From positions 310,001 to 374,000 of the forward strand of contig NZ_JADDXR010000002.1 in assembly GCF_015330125.1 (NCBI RefSeq): a DNA stretch of 64,000 bases. The letters run 5' to 3'. Below are positions 36,020-45,639 of the stretch, one piece after another; within the stretch, counting starts at the first letter, position 1; each line of letters starts with the position of its first letter. The notes below the pieces were generated by a model. That model was not told where the DNA came from. It ran no database searches and saw only the letters and a program-made list of their open reading frames with translations. Source of the DNA: Zobellia nedashkovskayae (lineage in GTDB: Bacteria > Bacteroidota > Bacteroidia > Flavobacteriales > Flavobacteriaceae). The translations under genes were made by a program, and so were the position numbers.

Positions 36020-37492
36020 TTAGTTTAGAGAATCAATATAGGCTTGAATCAAGTCTACACCTTCCGTGTGTAATTCTGTAATACCTATGAGCGGCATAGA
36101 AGGTCCGTAAGCAGGGTCTGTATCAACTCTTGCTCTAATATCTGCTTTAAATTCTTCTACATTGCTATTAGCATACAAGGTTTCATATCTAAAATCTGGA
36201 CGAACACCTTCGTTTGAATTATGTAGGGCACCAGGTTGGTGACAATGCGCACAATTCACATCCATATAAGCTTTGGCACGTTCCGCAAGTGTAAAAGAAT
36301 CATCCAACCAATCTGGAAGTCTTTCTATTTCTGCAGTAGCAGGTGCTCCGGAAAGCAAACCTTTATCAATAAAATTTTGAAGTTGATTTTTACCCTTGTA
36401 CACAAAGTTTAAGTTTCGCGCTTTAGGGCCTATTGGAATAGTTGTATTGTTTACATCATGACACTGAGTACAATTAATTGTAAACGGCACTTTATAACCA
36501 ACGGATTGATTACTACCCGAACCATCTATCCAACTTACTTGTATCGTAGGCGCATCATTACTAAAATCCGCTTCTGTCTGAGCTTCGTTCCAAAGATAAT
36601 TACCCATACTCCACGCACCATTAGTTTTAATCATTACACGGGTTTCTATTAATTTTGTGCCAAGAGATTCATCTCTTTCGTCATTATAATAGAAAAAAGT
36701 TTTACTGATTACCGTATTATCTGGAAACTGCAAAAGCCCCTCATCATTGTATGTCATTTGAGCACCCTCAGGAAGGGATATCGTTCTGAATTTCTGAGCA
36801 TAATCGCTATATAAAGGTGTACTTAAGCTATACTCATATGATGTCGCATTAGGAACCAAATCACTTGGATTCCCTCTGAATATTTTTAAATCGGATAATT
36901 TTGGAAGAAACTCAGCCACTGCATAAACGGTATCGTCTAAATACGGATTACTACCTGCTGTTACCTCATCGCCATTATTTACACCATCTGCATCACAATC
37001 TGCATTTTTCCAAATATTGTTTGCCGCATTATACCCCGTATAGTTTTCTTCTTGAATAGGATCACAAGGACTGTCTTTATCAGTTCCGTCTGCATCTTCT
37101 TGAAAATCAGGAATACCGTCACCATCCGTATCTTTGGTTTCATCTACGTATGGATCTGTACCATTGGCAAGTTCTTCTGCATTGGTAACACCATCAATAT
37201 CACAATCGGCACCTAACCAAATGGTATTATCCGAATCGTAACCTGTATAACCAGAATTGGGTTTTGGGTCACAAGGATTGGTTTTACTTGTACCATCCAA
37301 AATTTCCTTTGAATCTAGAATTCCATCACCATCTGTATCTACATCAACAGAAATCGGAGCCTCAGAATCATCTGACCCACAAGCAGCAAATAAAATCATT
37401 GATGCTACAAGTATAGTACCAGCAATTTTTCTTCCTGAAAGAAATCTAAAAATTCTATGATTAGCCTGGGCTTTTTTATTATTCTGAAACAT
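36020..37492 (-). CDS. Lipoprotein with thrombospondin type 3-like repeats and a diheme cytochrome c domain
   Basis: 490 residues from ATG 37492. Lipobox FAAC with Cys38. Residues about 48-190 hold Ca-binding type repeats: DTDGDGILDSKEILDGTS, DCDIDGVTNAEELANGTDPY, DTDGDGIPDFQEDADGTD, DCDADGVNNGDEVTAGSNPY. The C-terminal part resembles the HNE_0200/SO_2930 diheme family: heme motifs CTQCH (341-345) and CAHCH (414-418). Periplasmic or surface electron-transfer role is likely; the partner is unknown. No cytochrome maturation or reductase genes lie next to it. The frame upstream of 37492 is open but not signal-like. Confidence 0.82.
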   Translation of the reverse strand: MFQNNKKAQANHRIFRFLSGRKIAGTILVASMILFAACGSDDSEAPISVDVDTDGDGILDSKEILDGTSKTNPCDPKPNSGYTGYDSDNTIWLGADCDIDGVTNAEELANGTDPYVDETKDTDGDGIPDFQEDADGTDKDSPCDPIQEENYTGYNAANNIWKNADCDADGVNNGDEVTAGSNPYLDDTVYAVAEFLPKLSDLKIFRGNPSDLVPNATSYEYSLSTPLYSDYAQKFRTISLPEGAQMTYNDEGLLQFPDNTVISKTFFYYNDERDESLGTKLIETRVMIKTNGAWSMGNYLWNEAQTEADFSNDAPTIQVSWIDGSGSNQSVGYKVPFTINCTQCHDVNNTTIPIGPKARNLNFVYKGKNQLQNFIDKGLLSGAPATAEIERLPDWLDDSFTLAERAKAYMDVNCAHCHQPGALHNSNEGVRPDFRYETLYANSNVEEFKADIRARVDTDPAYGPSMPLIGITELHTEGVDLIQAYIDSLN

Positions 37493-37612
37493 GATGTATT
37501 TTCTTATTAGCAACTGAAACAAAAATAAGTATTCTACCACAAATCTTACGACAGCATAGATAAGACCCTAAAAAAATCGGGCAAACACACTTCTCTTATT
37601 TCCCTGAAGAAA

Positions 37613-39367
37613 CTATAGGTCGAATTTATAGGTCAAACCACCCATAACTTGCAAGCCCTGAACAGGATAGTTAGAAAAACGTTGGTAATTGTTATTGGCA
37701 ATATTTGCCATTTTCACGAAGAAAGAAAGTTGATCGTTCCAGCGATATCCTACATGGAAATTAGCATCAAAATAGCCATCCAATACTACCCGATCAGCAA
37801 AAAATTCTGAAGGAATTCCACTTGCAGTTGCAATGGTTGCTACATCATCTCGCTCACCTACGTAAAATAGATTTGCTCCTGCAAACCATTTCTCTCCTAT
37901 TTGGTAATCCATAAACAATGAACCCTTAAGATCTGGTAAATTCCAAGCTGGGTTATCGGTTTCCGTATTATAGTTGAAATATTCTACATTCACTCCTAAA
38001 CTGAAGTTACGGTTCACGTCTACATTTAATTCTCCAAAAGCTCCTATAGTCTTCACATCATCATAAAACACCTCAAAAGAATTACCATAGTAATACCCTT
38101 TTTCATCCGTTCTAGAATCGTTTCTAGCATTCAGTTTATATAGTGCCTTTCTATCTTCCGTAGTATAACTCACTTTAACATTATAACTTAAATTAGGTAA
38201 AATCTGCCCCTTTAAACCCACATAAGCATCGTATTTCTTATCCGTAGGAACAATACTCAACGTTGGTGAAACATAGGGATTATCCTCAACAAAACCATAG
38301 TAGGAATTCTGCATTAAATCGCCCTCTACTCCACCGTAGACTATTGCCATATCATCTAACAATCTGTAAGATGCAGTAACCGCAGGGTAGATATAAAAAT
38401 TACTATCGCTATTTTCAGAATCAAGTCCGTACACAAGGTTTACACCTAAATTCAATGAAAAATCTTCGTTTAACAATGCCAAGCTTGGGTTAATACCTAC
38501 CTGCAGATTGCTATAATTTATTTCTGGTGTATTGGTTGGATTGTTAAGACTAGAATTTTTAAAACTACCGCTTACATAATCCACTTTAGCTTTAACCCCA
38601 AAATTCTCATCCGCCACCGGAAATGAAAAACCTGTTTTAAAAACAGCTCTATTTTCTCCAGATTTAACAGCATCCCAGAATCTTCTGTATTCCAATTTTG
38701 CATTTTCAAAATAAGAATCCTCAACATTTATATGACCAGATGCTTCGGCCATATAATAGTTCTGACGCTCATCAATACCATCTACCTCTTCTTCTGTAAA
38801 AGTAGCATCTGGAATACCATACCAATTATACAACTGGTGCTGTGCACCTACATCTACACCCCAATCAAAATCGCTATCTCTTTTGGTATAGCTAGCATCT
38901 AATTTAGAGTTTGAGTAAATATTATCCAAAGCAACGCCATCAATATCGCCACGAGAAGAATTATGTTCCAAGCCAAGCGTATAACCAGATTCGCGGTCAA
39001 TAGTTCTACTGGTGTAAAACTTGCCCATTAAATTGGCAGGATTACCAACTCCTGCAGAAGCATACGAATTGTACAATACCGGTGGCGGCGTTTTCTTTAC
39101 GGCAGAAGCCTTACCCTTAGCCGGTGTAAAAGTAGAGGCTACGGGAACAGAAAATATACTGTAGTTTATCTTTTTCTTTTGCAAGACAATAGAATCGTTA
39201 AGATCGGGAATAGTCTTGATTTTAAAAGCATCGCTAATCGTTGGCGTATAGGCCTTGGTAACGGTAACGGTTTCCGTACCTATATCGTCTTTTTCTTCTT
39301 CTTGCGCAATGGCAAACTGAAAAACACCAATAAGGAAAATAAGTGTAAGCTTTATATGTTTGTGCAT
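37613..39367 (-). CDS. TonB-receptor-like outer-membrane beta-barrel (paired with the TPR gene)
   Basis: 585 residues from ATG 39367 (MHKHIKLTLIFLIGVFQFAIAQ signal). The mature N-terminus has GTETVTVTKAYTPTISDAF, resembling a TonB-box/extension region, but I see no plug domain; the rest is barrel strands (for example FYVGERDDVATI, GYRWNDQLSFFVKMANIAN) ending MGGLTYKFDL. It lies 98 bp downstream of the 1005-residue TPR gene, same direction, a gene pair that I believe recurs in Bacteroidota. A 34-codon longer frame exists upstream but overlaps the end of the TPR gene and has no signal. Confidence 0.72.
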   Translation of the reverse strand: MHKHIKLTLIFLIGVFQFAIAQEEEKDDIGTETVTVTKAYTPTISDAFKIKTIPDLNDSIVLQKKKINYSIFSVPVASTFTPAKGKASAVKKTPPPVLYNSYASAGVGNPANLMGKFYTSRTIDRESGYTLGLEHNSSRGDIDGVALDNIYSNSKLDASYTKRDSDFDWGVDVGAQHQLYNWYGIPDATFTEEEVDGIDERQNYYMAEASGHINVEDSYFENAKLEYRRFWDAVKSGENRAVFKTGFSFPVADENFGVKAKVDYVSGSFKNSSLNNPTNTPEINYSNLQVGINPSLALLNEDFSLNLGVNLVYGLDSENSDSNFYIYPAVTASYRLLDDMAIVYGGVEGDLMQNSYYGFVEDNPYVSPTLSIVPTDKKYDAYVGLKGQILPNLSYNVKVSYTTEDRKALYKLNARNDSRTDEKGYYYGNSFEVFYDDVKTIGAFGELNVDVNRNFSLGVNVEYFNYNTETDNPAWNLPDLKGSLFMDYQIGEKWFAGANLFYVGERDDVATIATASGIPSEFFADRVVLDGYFDANFHVGYRWNDQLSFFVKMANIANNNYQRFSNYPVQGLQVMGGLTYKFDL

Positions 39368-39465
39368 TCTGTGTTCTTTTTTGAATTTACACCTTAAAAG
39401 CGAAGCCGGTTCTAAAAGGCCTCGTTCAAATTCAATTTTCAATCTTGTTAAATCTATTTCTAATT

Positions 39466-42400
39466 TCAATCGGTTCTCACTGATGAATTACTCTGTGCTT
39501 CTTTAGCTTTAATAATCGAAAGCTCGCCTTTGGCCTCAGAAACAATTTCGGCATACTGACTGAAATTACTTATTACACTATCCAAAATATAGGTGGCTTG
39601 GTAGGCATCGCCCAAAGCATAAAAGTTCTTGGCCATGATAATCAATCCTTTCCCTCCCCATTCTTTATAACCTGAATAGTCTTTTGCTAATTTTTGTACC
39701 GCTATGTTTGAGTTTTCATAGTCTTGAGACTTGCTTTTAAAATAGGCATCGTAATACAAGGCTTCAGCCGCTGTACCCCCTGATGCTATTTTTAACACAT
39801 CGGCATAAGCACTTTCTGCTTTTGCCTCATCACCTGTTGCGATGGCCGACCGTGCTATCATTATCTGTGCATCACTTTTAATACGGTTATCTATTGTAGG
39901 TGTAGCCAATACTTTTTCTGCATAAGCCAATGTCTTACCATAGTCTTTCTGCTCATAGTATCCTTTCATTAAGTTAGATTGAGCAAAAATTCTGTTTTGC
40001 TGAATATCCGCTTGATTTTCCAAACGTTGTAAATAAGGCAAGGCCGAAGCATAATCCTTTTTACCAATGTAGACTTCACAAACCCTAGTCAACGCCTGCT
40101 CTGCATATTCGCTTCCCATTTTATCGGCAACGAATTTATAATTTGGCAATGCCTTTTCCTTTTCGCCTTTAGCAAAATATAGTTGTGCTAAGTTGAAATT
40201 GGCCTTAACGGAATTTAATCCTTTTGGAAATTGTTTGATGTAATTCTCATACCCTTTAATGGCGCCATCTTTTTTGCCTTCCATATTTTGTTTATCGGCA
40301 GATTCAAAGGTGGCGTTGTCCAATTCACTATCCGTTACCTCAACAAAATCTAATTTTGACACCCATTCTCCGTACTCATCAACTCGGCCTAAATCAACAT
40401 AAATCAATTTTGCCGTAGATACCGCCTGAATGGCCTCTTGTGTATCTGGAAAATTATGAACCACTGCTTTAAACTCGGTCAGCGCCTGTTCATTACGGTT
40501 TGCATTATAATGGACCAAACCTTGGCGCATCATTGCCTGTGGCACCAAAGAACTAGCTTTATACTCCGTAATTACACGTTGGTATGTCTGAAGACCTTGT
40601 TGCTCTTGTCCTGAAGCTATTAAGGTATTTGCTAATTCAAAAAGAGCATCATCTTTTAAACTCGACTTTGGATATGCCGAAACGAATGTTCTTAACTCTT
40701 CAATTTTAGTATCGCGTCTATCTACAAAACCGTAGCTAATCGCTTTTTGATAAGCCGCATAATCCTTTTCCGTTCCGGTAAGTGAAAGTGCTTTATTGTA
40801 CGTTTCTATAGCTGGCCAATATTTACTGGTCACAAAATAGCTATCTCCTAAACGAAGGTAACCGTCATACAGCTTCTGTGTATCGCTAGAACCCGCATTG
40901 ACGAAATTTTCAAAATAAGAAATGGCATTACTGTAATCTCTTAACTTAAAATAGGTATATGCTAAATTGTAATCTAGCTCTTTATATTCTTCAGTAGATT
41001 TAGCCGATGGGTTTTGCTGAAACTGAATATAGTCTACCAATGCTTTGCTGAAATTATTTAGGGCATATTCCGCTTCGGCTTTCCAATAGTTTGCTTTTGC
41101 ACGGAACATATTATCCTCGGCACTATCAAGCGACTTTCCTAAATTCTCTGCCGCACTTTGGTAATCAGCATTCATGAACAATTCTATACCGCGGTAGTAT
41201 GCTACTTTCTGGTAGGTAGCCTTACTAGCGTAATTCTTGTTTTTCTCAAGCAGCTCCATGGCTCCAGCAAAGTTTTTAGAGGTAATATATGAGTCTACTA
41301 ATAACTCTTGCATCTCTTCCTTGTTGGCACTATCTGGGTATTTGGCCAAATAATCAGTGATAACCTGTGGAACTGGTTCGTAAGCATTACCAACTTCGTA
41401 GCTTAAACGCGCATAGTTTAAATATGCATCTTTCTGAATTTCCTGGGAGAAGTCCATTTGAGAAGCATTTCTAAACGCATTCAATGCTTCTTGCTTTTTA
41501 TCCAACTTCAGATAACATTCCGCTAAATGGTAATATGCATTTTGAGAAACGCTATTAGTACCTCCTATAATTTTATTGAATTGCTGAACGGCATTGGCAT
41601 AGTCGCCTTGCTTGTAGTACGAATAGCCCAAAAGGTAATAATCCGTATTACTCCACTTGCCTTTTTTACCTTGATAATCTTCTAGGTAAGGAATGGCGTT
41701 TGAATATTCTTTTAAGTTGAAATAGCTCTCGCCAATTATTTTGCTAAGCTCCGACTTCTCTTTTCGATCACCCTTTGCCATTTGCTTCTTTGCCAAACCT
41801 ATGGCCTGATCAAACTTACCAAGCTTAAAGTTCATATCTGCCTGATAATAGTCCATCTTCTCTTCAAGAATATCAGGATCTTTTATCTGATCAAAACGCT
41901 GGTTGGCCGTTTCATAATCATCTTGCTGATAAGCAATGTAGCCCATATAGTATTTAGCCTGAGAAGCATAAACAGGTGAATTTTCTACTTTTTGAAGGTA
42001 GCTTTCTGCCTCTTTCTGTTTTCCAGACGAATACAAGGAATACCCATAATTAAAATTGAACTTGTCCATCTCTTTACGGGATAGTGCACTTTGTTCAACC
42101 TTATTGTACCATTTTAATGCATACGGATACTTTCCGGTTTCAAAATAATACTCGGCCACATCTACATAAGCAGAGTTCCTTTTAGTAGATGTTGGATAAT
42201 TGGCCACGAAGTCCTCCATTAACCGATCAGCTCCCAATTGGTTCAAACGAACTGCAGCATTGGCCTCGTAATAAGCACTATTGGCCTTGGTCTCTAAATT
42301 CTTGGTATTATCCTTAACCTTAGCAAAAATGGACTGTGCAGCTTGGTACTGCTCATTGTTATAGAGCGACAAGGCATCTTGATATTGTTTCTGATCGTGA

Positions 42401-42483
42401 GTATAAATTTTAGTCTCTTGAGCGATTCCCATAGAAACCATCCCCAGAAAAACAGGGATAAGCGCGGTGATTTTTTTTAGCAT
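39466..42483 (-). CDS. Large periplasmic TPR protein
   Basis: 1005 residues, signal peptide MLKKITALIPVFLGMVSMGIAQ. The rest is almost entirely tetratricopeptide/half-a-TPR repeats (units such as YSLYSSGKQKEAESYLQKV, YHLAECYLKLDKKQEALNAF, NLAQLYFAKGEKEKALPNY), several of the YbgF/BamD type. It ends in KAKEAQSNSSVRTD. A long superhelical scaffold in the periplasm is expected; partners unknown. Directly upstream (98 bp) of the TonB-like barrel, so the two probably work together at the outer membrane. Confidence 0.85.
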   Translation of the reverse strand: MLKKITALIPVFLGMVSMGIAQETKIYTHDQKQYQDALSLYNNEQYQAAQSIFAKVKDNTKNLETKANSAYYEANAAVRLNQLGADRLMEDFVANYPTSTKRNSAYVDVAEYYFETGKYPYALKWYNKVEQSALSRKEMDKFNFNYGYSLYSSGKQKEAESYLQKVENSPVYASQAKYYMGYIAYQQDDYETANQRFDQIKDPDILEEKMDYYQADMNFKLGKFDQAIGLAKKQMAKGDRKEKSELSKIIGESYFNLKEYSNAIPYLEDYQGKKGKWSNTDYYLLGYSYYKQGDYANAVQQFNKIIGGTNSVSQNAYYHLAECYLKLDKKQEALNAFRNASQMDFSQEIQKDAYLNYARLSYEVGNAYEPVPQVITDYLAKYPDSANKEEMQELLVDSYITSKNFAGAMELLEKNKNYASKATYQKVAYYRGIELFMNADYQSAAENLGKSLDSAEDNMFRAKANYWKAEAEYALNNFSKALVDYIQFQQNPSAKSTEEYKELDYNLAYTYFKLRDYSNAISYFENFVNAGSSDTQKLYDGYLRLGDSYFVTSKYWPAIETYNKALSLTGTEKDYAAYQKAISYGFVDRRDTKIEELRTFVSAYPKSSLKDDALFELANTLIASGQEQQGLQTYQRVITEYKASSLVPQAMMRQGLVHYNANRNEQALTEFKAVVHNFPDTQEAIQAVSTAKLIYVDLGRVDEYGEWVSKLDFVEVTDSELDNATFESADKQNMEGKKDGAIKGYENYIKQFPKGLNSVKANFNLAQLYFAKGEKEKALPNYKFVADKMGSEYAEQALTRVCEVYIGKKDYASALPYLQRLENQADIQQNRIFAQSNLMKGYYEQKDYGKTLAYAEKVLATPTIDNRIKSDAQIMIARSAIATGDEAKAESAYADVLKIASGGTAAEALYYDAYFKSKSQDYENSNIAVQKLAKDYSGYKEWGGKGLIIMAKNFYALGDAYQATYILDSVISNFSQYAEIVSEAKGELSIIKAKEAQSNSSVRTD

Positions 42484-42772
42484 AGTGTTCTAACTAGAAA
42501 TATGTATTACCGTTAATTAATTTTAATAACGTTGAATATTGCATCTAAGTATATAGTGAGGGGTGTTTTCAACTTAATAATTTCACACCACCGGCAATCT
42601 TGAAAAAAGCAAAAAGATTTTATCAGTGCTAGCCCTACGTTAATCTTTAACTTATTACTTTTATATTATAATTACGATTCAAAGTTCGAGATTTGGCGAT
42701 CACTATACAGAACTACGCCCTACCTTTAACGATTGATTAACAAATTGAACTTATAACCCGGTACCCTTAAAG

Positions 42773-43456
42773 ATGTCAGAAACGATTTTAGAGCTAAAGG
42801 ATGCAGCTATTTTTCAAAAAGATAGTCTTATTTTAAATGAAGTAACGCTTGATGTACTTAAGGGCGAATTTGTTTATTTGATAGGAAAAACGGGAAGTGG
42901 AAAAAGTAGTTTTATGAAAACGCTCTATGGAGACCTTCCTCTTAAACAAGGTACAGGGAGCATTGTAGATTTTGACCTCACCAAATTACGCGAAAAAGAC
43001 ATTCCTTTTCTACGCCGTAAAATTGGCATTGTCTTTCAAGATTTTAAATTATTACCAGACCGCACAATTAATAAAAACCTCTACTTTGTACTTAAAGCTA
43101 CCGGCTGGAAAGATAGCCATAAAATGAGCCAAAAGATAGAGGACGTTTTGGATAAAGTAGGTATGAAAACAAAAGGGTTTAAATTTCCGCATCAGCTTTC
43201 CGGTGGCGAACAACAACGTGTAGCTATCGCAAGGGCACTTCTTAATGACCCTGATCTTATTCTAGCCGATGAGCCTACAGGAAACCTTGATCCACAAACC
43301 AGTGTAGAGGTCATGAAAGTTCTACAGGAAATACATAAGTCTGGGCGTTCTATTTTAATGGCCACACATGATTACGCACTTATTCTAAAATATCCGTCAA
43401 AAACACTTAAATGCGACGGCAACAAAATCTTTGAAGTCGTACAACGAGCCGTGTAG
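42773..43456 (+). CDS. ftsE: Cell division ABC ATPase FtsE
   Basis: 227-residue ABC ATPase. Walker [16 protein letters not shown]-loop [15 protein letters not shown] with the FtsE/LolD-typical FQDF, signature [16 protein letters not shown], Walker [14 protein letters not shown] and switch His in ATHDY. The match to FtsE (VFLIGx[18 protein letters not shown]) is good. FtsE/FtsX regulate peptidoglycan hydrolases at the septum. No ftsX follows here: the next gene is an endonuclease-type protein. In Bacteroidota ftsX is often unlinked; a LolD-like role is the alternative. Confidence 0.8.
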   Translation: MSETILELKDAAIFQKDSLILNEVTLDVLKGEFVYLIGKTGSGKSSFMKTLYGDLPLKQGTGSIVDFDLTKLREKDIPFLRRKIGIVFQDFKLLPDRTINKNLYFVLKATGWKDSHKMSQKIEDVLDKVGMKTKGFKFPHQLSGGEQQRVAIARALLNDPDLILADEPTGNLDPQTSVEVMKVLQEIHKSGRSILMATHDYALILKYPSKTLKCDGNKIFEVVQRAV

Positions 43457-43610
43457 ACTTAACTACCATTTATACATAAAATAACCTTATCCCTACAAAA
43501 GAGTAATATATAGGGCTGTTAATTTTCATAACTTTAGGGCACATGGCAACTATCTCCTTTTTTGGTGGATAAATTGCGATGGCAACGTAAATTCTTAAAA
43601 ACAAGACGTT

Positions 43611-44696
43611 ATGCCCCATATCAATTTTGCTTGGTGGAATCTTCAGAATTTTTTTGATACTGATGACGACCCTATTTCAAATGACTTTAGCTTTACACCC
43701 GCAGCAGGCTGGACAGATAGTGTATTCAATAAGAAAAAAGAAAATCTAGCCGAAGGCCTTAATCTTATTTGGCCCAATGAGCAAATTGATTTACTCACCG
43801 TTTGTGAAATAGAAAAAGATACGCTTCTTCAAGACTTATTGGAAGAAGCTGGCATGGACCACCTAAGCGTTGTCTTTGATGCTGCTGGCACAAGTGATTT
43901 AAGAGGCATTGATGTTGCCATGGCCTATAACCCTAACAAACTTACGGTGGTTTCAAGAACATCTCATCTTGTTCACCTCAGGTATCGTACGCGAGATATT
44001 TTTGAAGTGGTTTTTAGAATTAATGATACAGGCGAAGAATTTGTAGTCATCGCCTCTCATTGGCCATCACGTAGCAGAGGTCAATATCATTCCGAACCAT
44101 TGCGTATTGCCGTTGCCGAACACATTGCATTTTTAGTGGAAGCGCACACCAAAGTAGATTCCACAACTTATGAGACGCTTCAAGCAAATGATGACCTGGC
44201 AGCTATTCAAGCTAAATGGGAAAGTAAAGTTTTGGTAGTTGGTGATTTTAACGATGAGCCTTTTGACCGCAGTATTATACAGCATTTAAAAGCCTCTAGA
44301 GACTTAGATAAAGTTAAAGGAGCTACTAACGATTTTGATAAATTCGTACACACCTATAAATACAGGGCTAGAGAAACTTTTCTTTACAACCTAAGTACCA
44401 CTCTTATAAATAAATCTGCTTCGGGGAATACAGGGACTTATTTTTTAAGCGGATTATTTGATGGCACAGTATTTACCAACCGCTATCAGATGTTAGACCA
44501 GCTAGTGGTAACGCGTGGTTTTTTATCCGGTAACGGCCTTACTGCAGAAATAGACACTTTTGACATTGTTGATGACGGCACATTGGCAACCTCTAGCGGA
44601 AGGCCAAGATCGTTTAAATACAAATCTTCCAAACCTAATTTTGTACCCAGTGGCTATTCAGACCACCTACCCTTAAAGTTGAAACTCAATTACTGA
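43611..44696 (+). CDS. Endonuclease/exonuclease/phosphatase-fold protein
   Basis: 361 residues, no signal peptide. EEP (DNase I/IMPase-like) fold motifs: FAWWNLQNFFDTDDDP with the metal-site Asn, ICEIEKDT-type VCEIEKDT with the catalytic Glu, VIASHWPSRSRGQ, VVGDFNDEPFDRSII with the Asp-Asn pair, and GYSDHLPLKLKL with Asp-His. All catalytic positions of the fold appear to be retained. Substrate (DNA, phospholipid, phosphoinositide) is unknown. A similar group is common in Flavobacteriaceae. Confidence 0.85.
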   Translation: MPHINFAWWNLQNFFDTDDDPISNDFSFTPAAGWTDSVFNKKKENLAEGLNLIWPNEQIDLLTVCEIEKDTLLQDLLEEAGMDHLSVVFDAAGTSDLRGIDVAMAYNPNKLTVVSRTSHLVHLRYRTRDIFEVVFRINDTGEEFVVIASHWPSRSRGQYHSEPLRIAVAEHIAFLVEAHTKVDSTTYETLQANDDLAAIQAKWESKVLVVGDFNDEPFDRSIIQHLKASRDLDKVKGATNDFDKFVHTYKYRARETFLYNLSTTLINKSASGNTGTYFLSGLFDGTVFTNRYQMLDQLVVTRGFLSGNGLTAEIDTFDIVDDGTLATSSGRPRSFKYKSSKPNFVPSGYSDHLPLKLKLNY

Positions 44697-44789
44697 GAAT
44701 AGACCATAAAATGTGTTCTAATAAATTGAAACGGGTATCTTTAAAACGTAATTAAAGATTTGCCGCTTAGGCAGCCTCAAGCCGTTATC

Positions 44790-45605
44790 ATGATCTTAAA
44801 AAAGCAAACCTACAGACCGGACAAGCCCACAAACCCTTTTATTGGGGCTCTCCTTTTTCTAATCTCAATTATCCTTTTATTAATCACCGGGCCACTTGGC
44901 TTTGTTTACGGTATTTTTCATAGCCTGTTTACCCGAGGGATTAAAGGTGTTGGCGAGTATTTTTTAAAAATTGCTATCTCTATAGATCAGCTGGGAAATG
45001 TAATGATGCAACATTTAATGAATATACTCTGGACAGATAAGAACGGTTATAAATTTGGTAATAGAGATGAGACTATTTCAAGTGCCTTAGGACGCAATAA
45101 AAAGCTGGGGACACTTACCGCAGCAGGAAGACTTATAGATAAGATTTTAGATATTATTGACCCAGACCACTCGCTCAATTCCATTGATTATTATGTGGAA
45201 CCTTCGGAAAACATCATAGACCATTTAGCATGGATACGTATTGAAGACGAGCAAATTCTCTGTCTCAAGAAAGTAAACGAAGATTTCTATTTTATTCCCA
45301 AAGGCATGCGTATTGTTGGTCATACCGATTCTCAAACCCTAGAAAAAAGCACCAAGCAAATTTTTAATGTAGATATTGATATTACATCAATGGAATTCGT
45401 TGGTATTTTTGAGGCTCAGGCAAACGGGAAGAAACCAGGAATTTTATCACGCATGACTTGCTATACGGCAGTACATAAAGGTGAGTTGCAACCTGATTCT
45501 AAAATCAACGAAATAGTGTGGTTAACGTATGAAGACAAAGCTAACCTGAGCGAGGTAGATCAGTTAATTTTTGATGTTTTATATCAAAACGGTGAGCTTG
45601 CCTAA
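44790..45605 (+). CDS. Membrane protein fused to a Nudix-fold domain lacking the Nudix box
   Basis: 271 residues from ATG 44790 (a TTG at 44760 would add ten). N-terminal part: one strong hydrophobic hairpin (about 20-40) followed by the segment ISIDQLGNVMMQHLMNILW, GYKFGNRDETISSALGRNKK, LDIIDPDHSLNSIDYY. The IDQ..DETISS..GR pattern is one I recall from small membrane-associated proteins of other phyla and phages. C-terminal part (about 140-270) aligns with flavobacterial Nudix hydrolases (FVGIFEAQANGKKPGILSRM and TCYTAVHKGELQPDSKINEI), but the Nudix box position reads KGMRIVGHTDSQTLEKSTKQ without the REUxEE glutamates, so catalysis is unlikely. Inference: a membrane sensor using a Nudix fold to bind a ligand. 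Confidence 0.75.
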   Translation: MILKKQTYRPDKPTNPFIGALLFLISIILLLITGPLGFVYGIFHSLFTRGIKGVGEYFLKIAISIDQLGNVMMQHLMNILWTDKNGYKFGNRDETISSALGRNKKLGTLTAAGRLIDKILDIIDPDHSLNSIDYYVEPSENIIDHLAWIRIEDEQILCLKKVNEDFYFIPKGMRIVGHTDSQTLEKSTKQIFNVDIDITSMEFVGIFEAQANGKKPGILSRMTCYTAVHKGELQPDSKINEIVWLTYEDKANLSEVDQLIFDVLYQNGELA

Positions 45606-45639
45606 AATCTGTATCTTTAGTTTCCTTTTATCAAATCCT

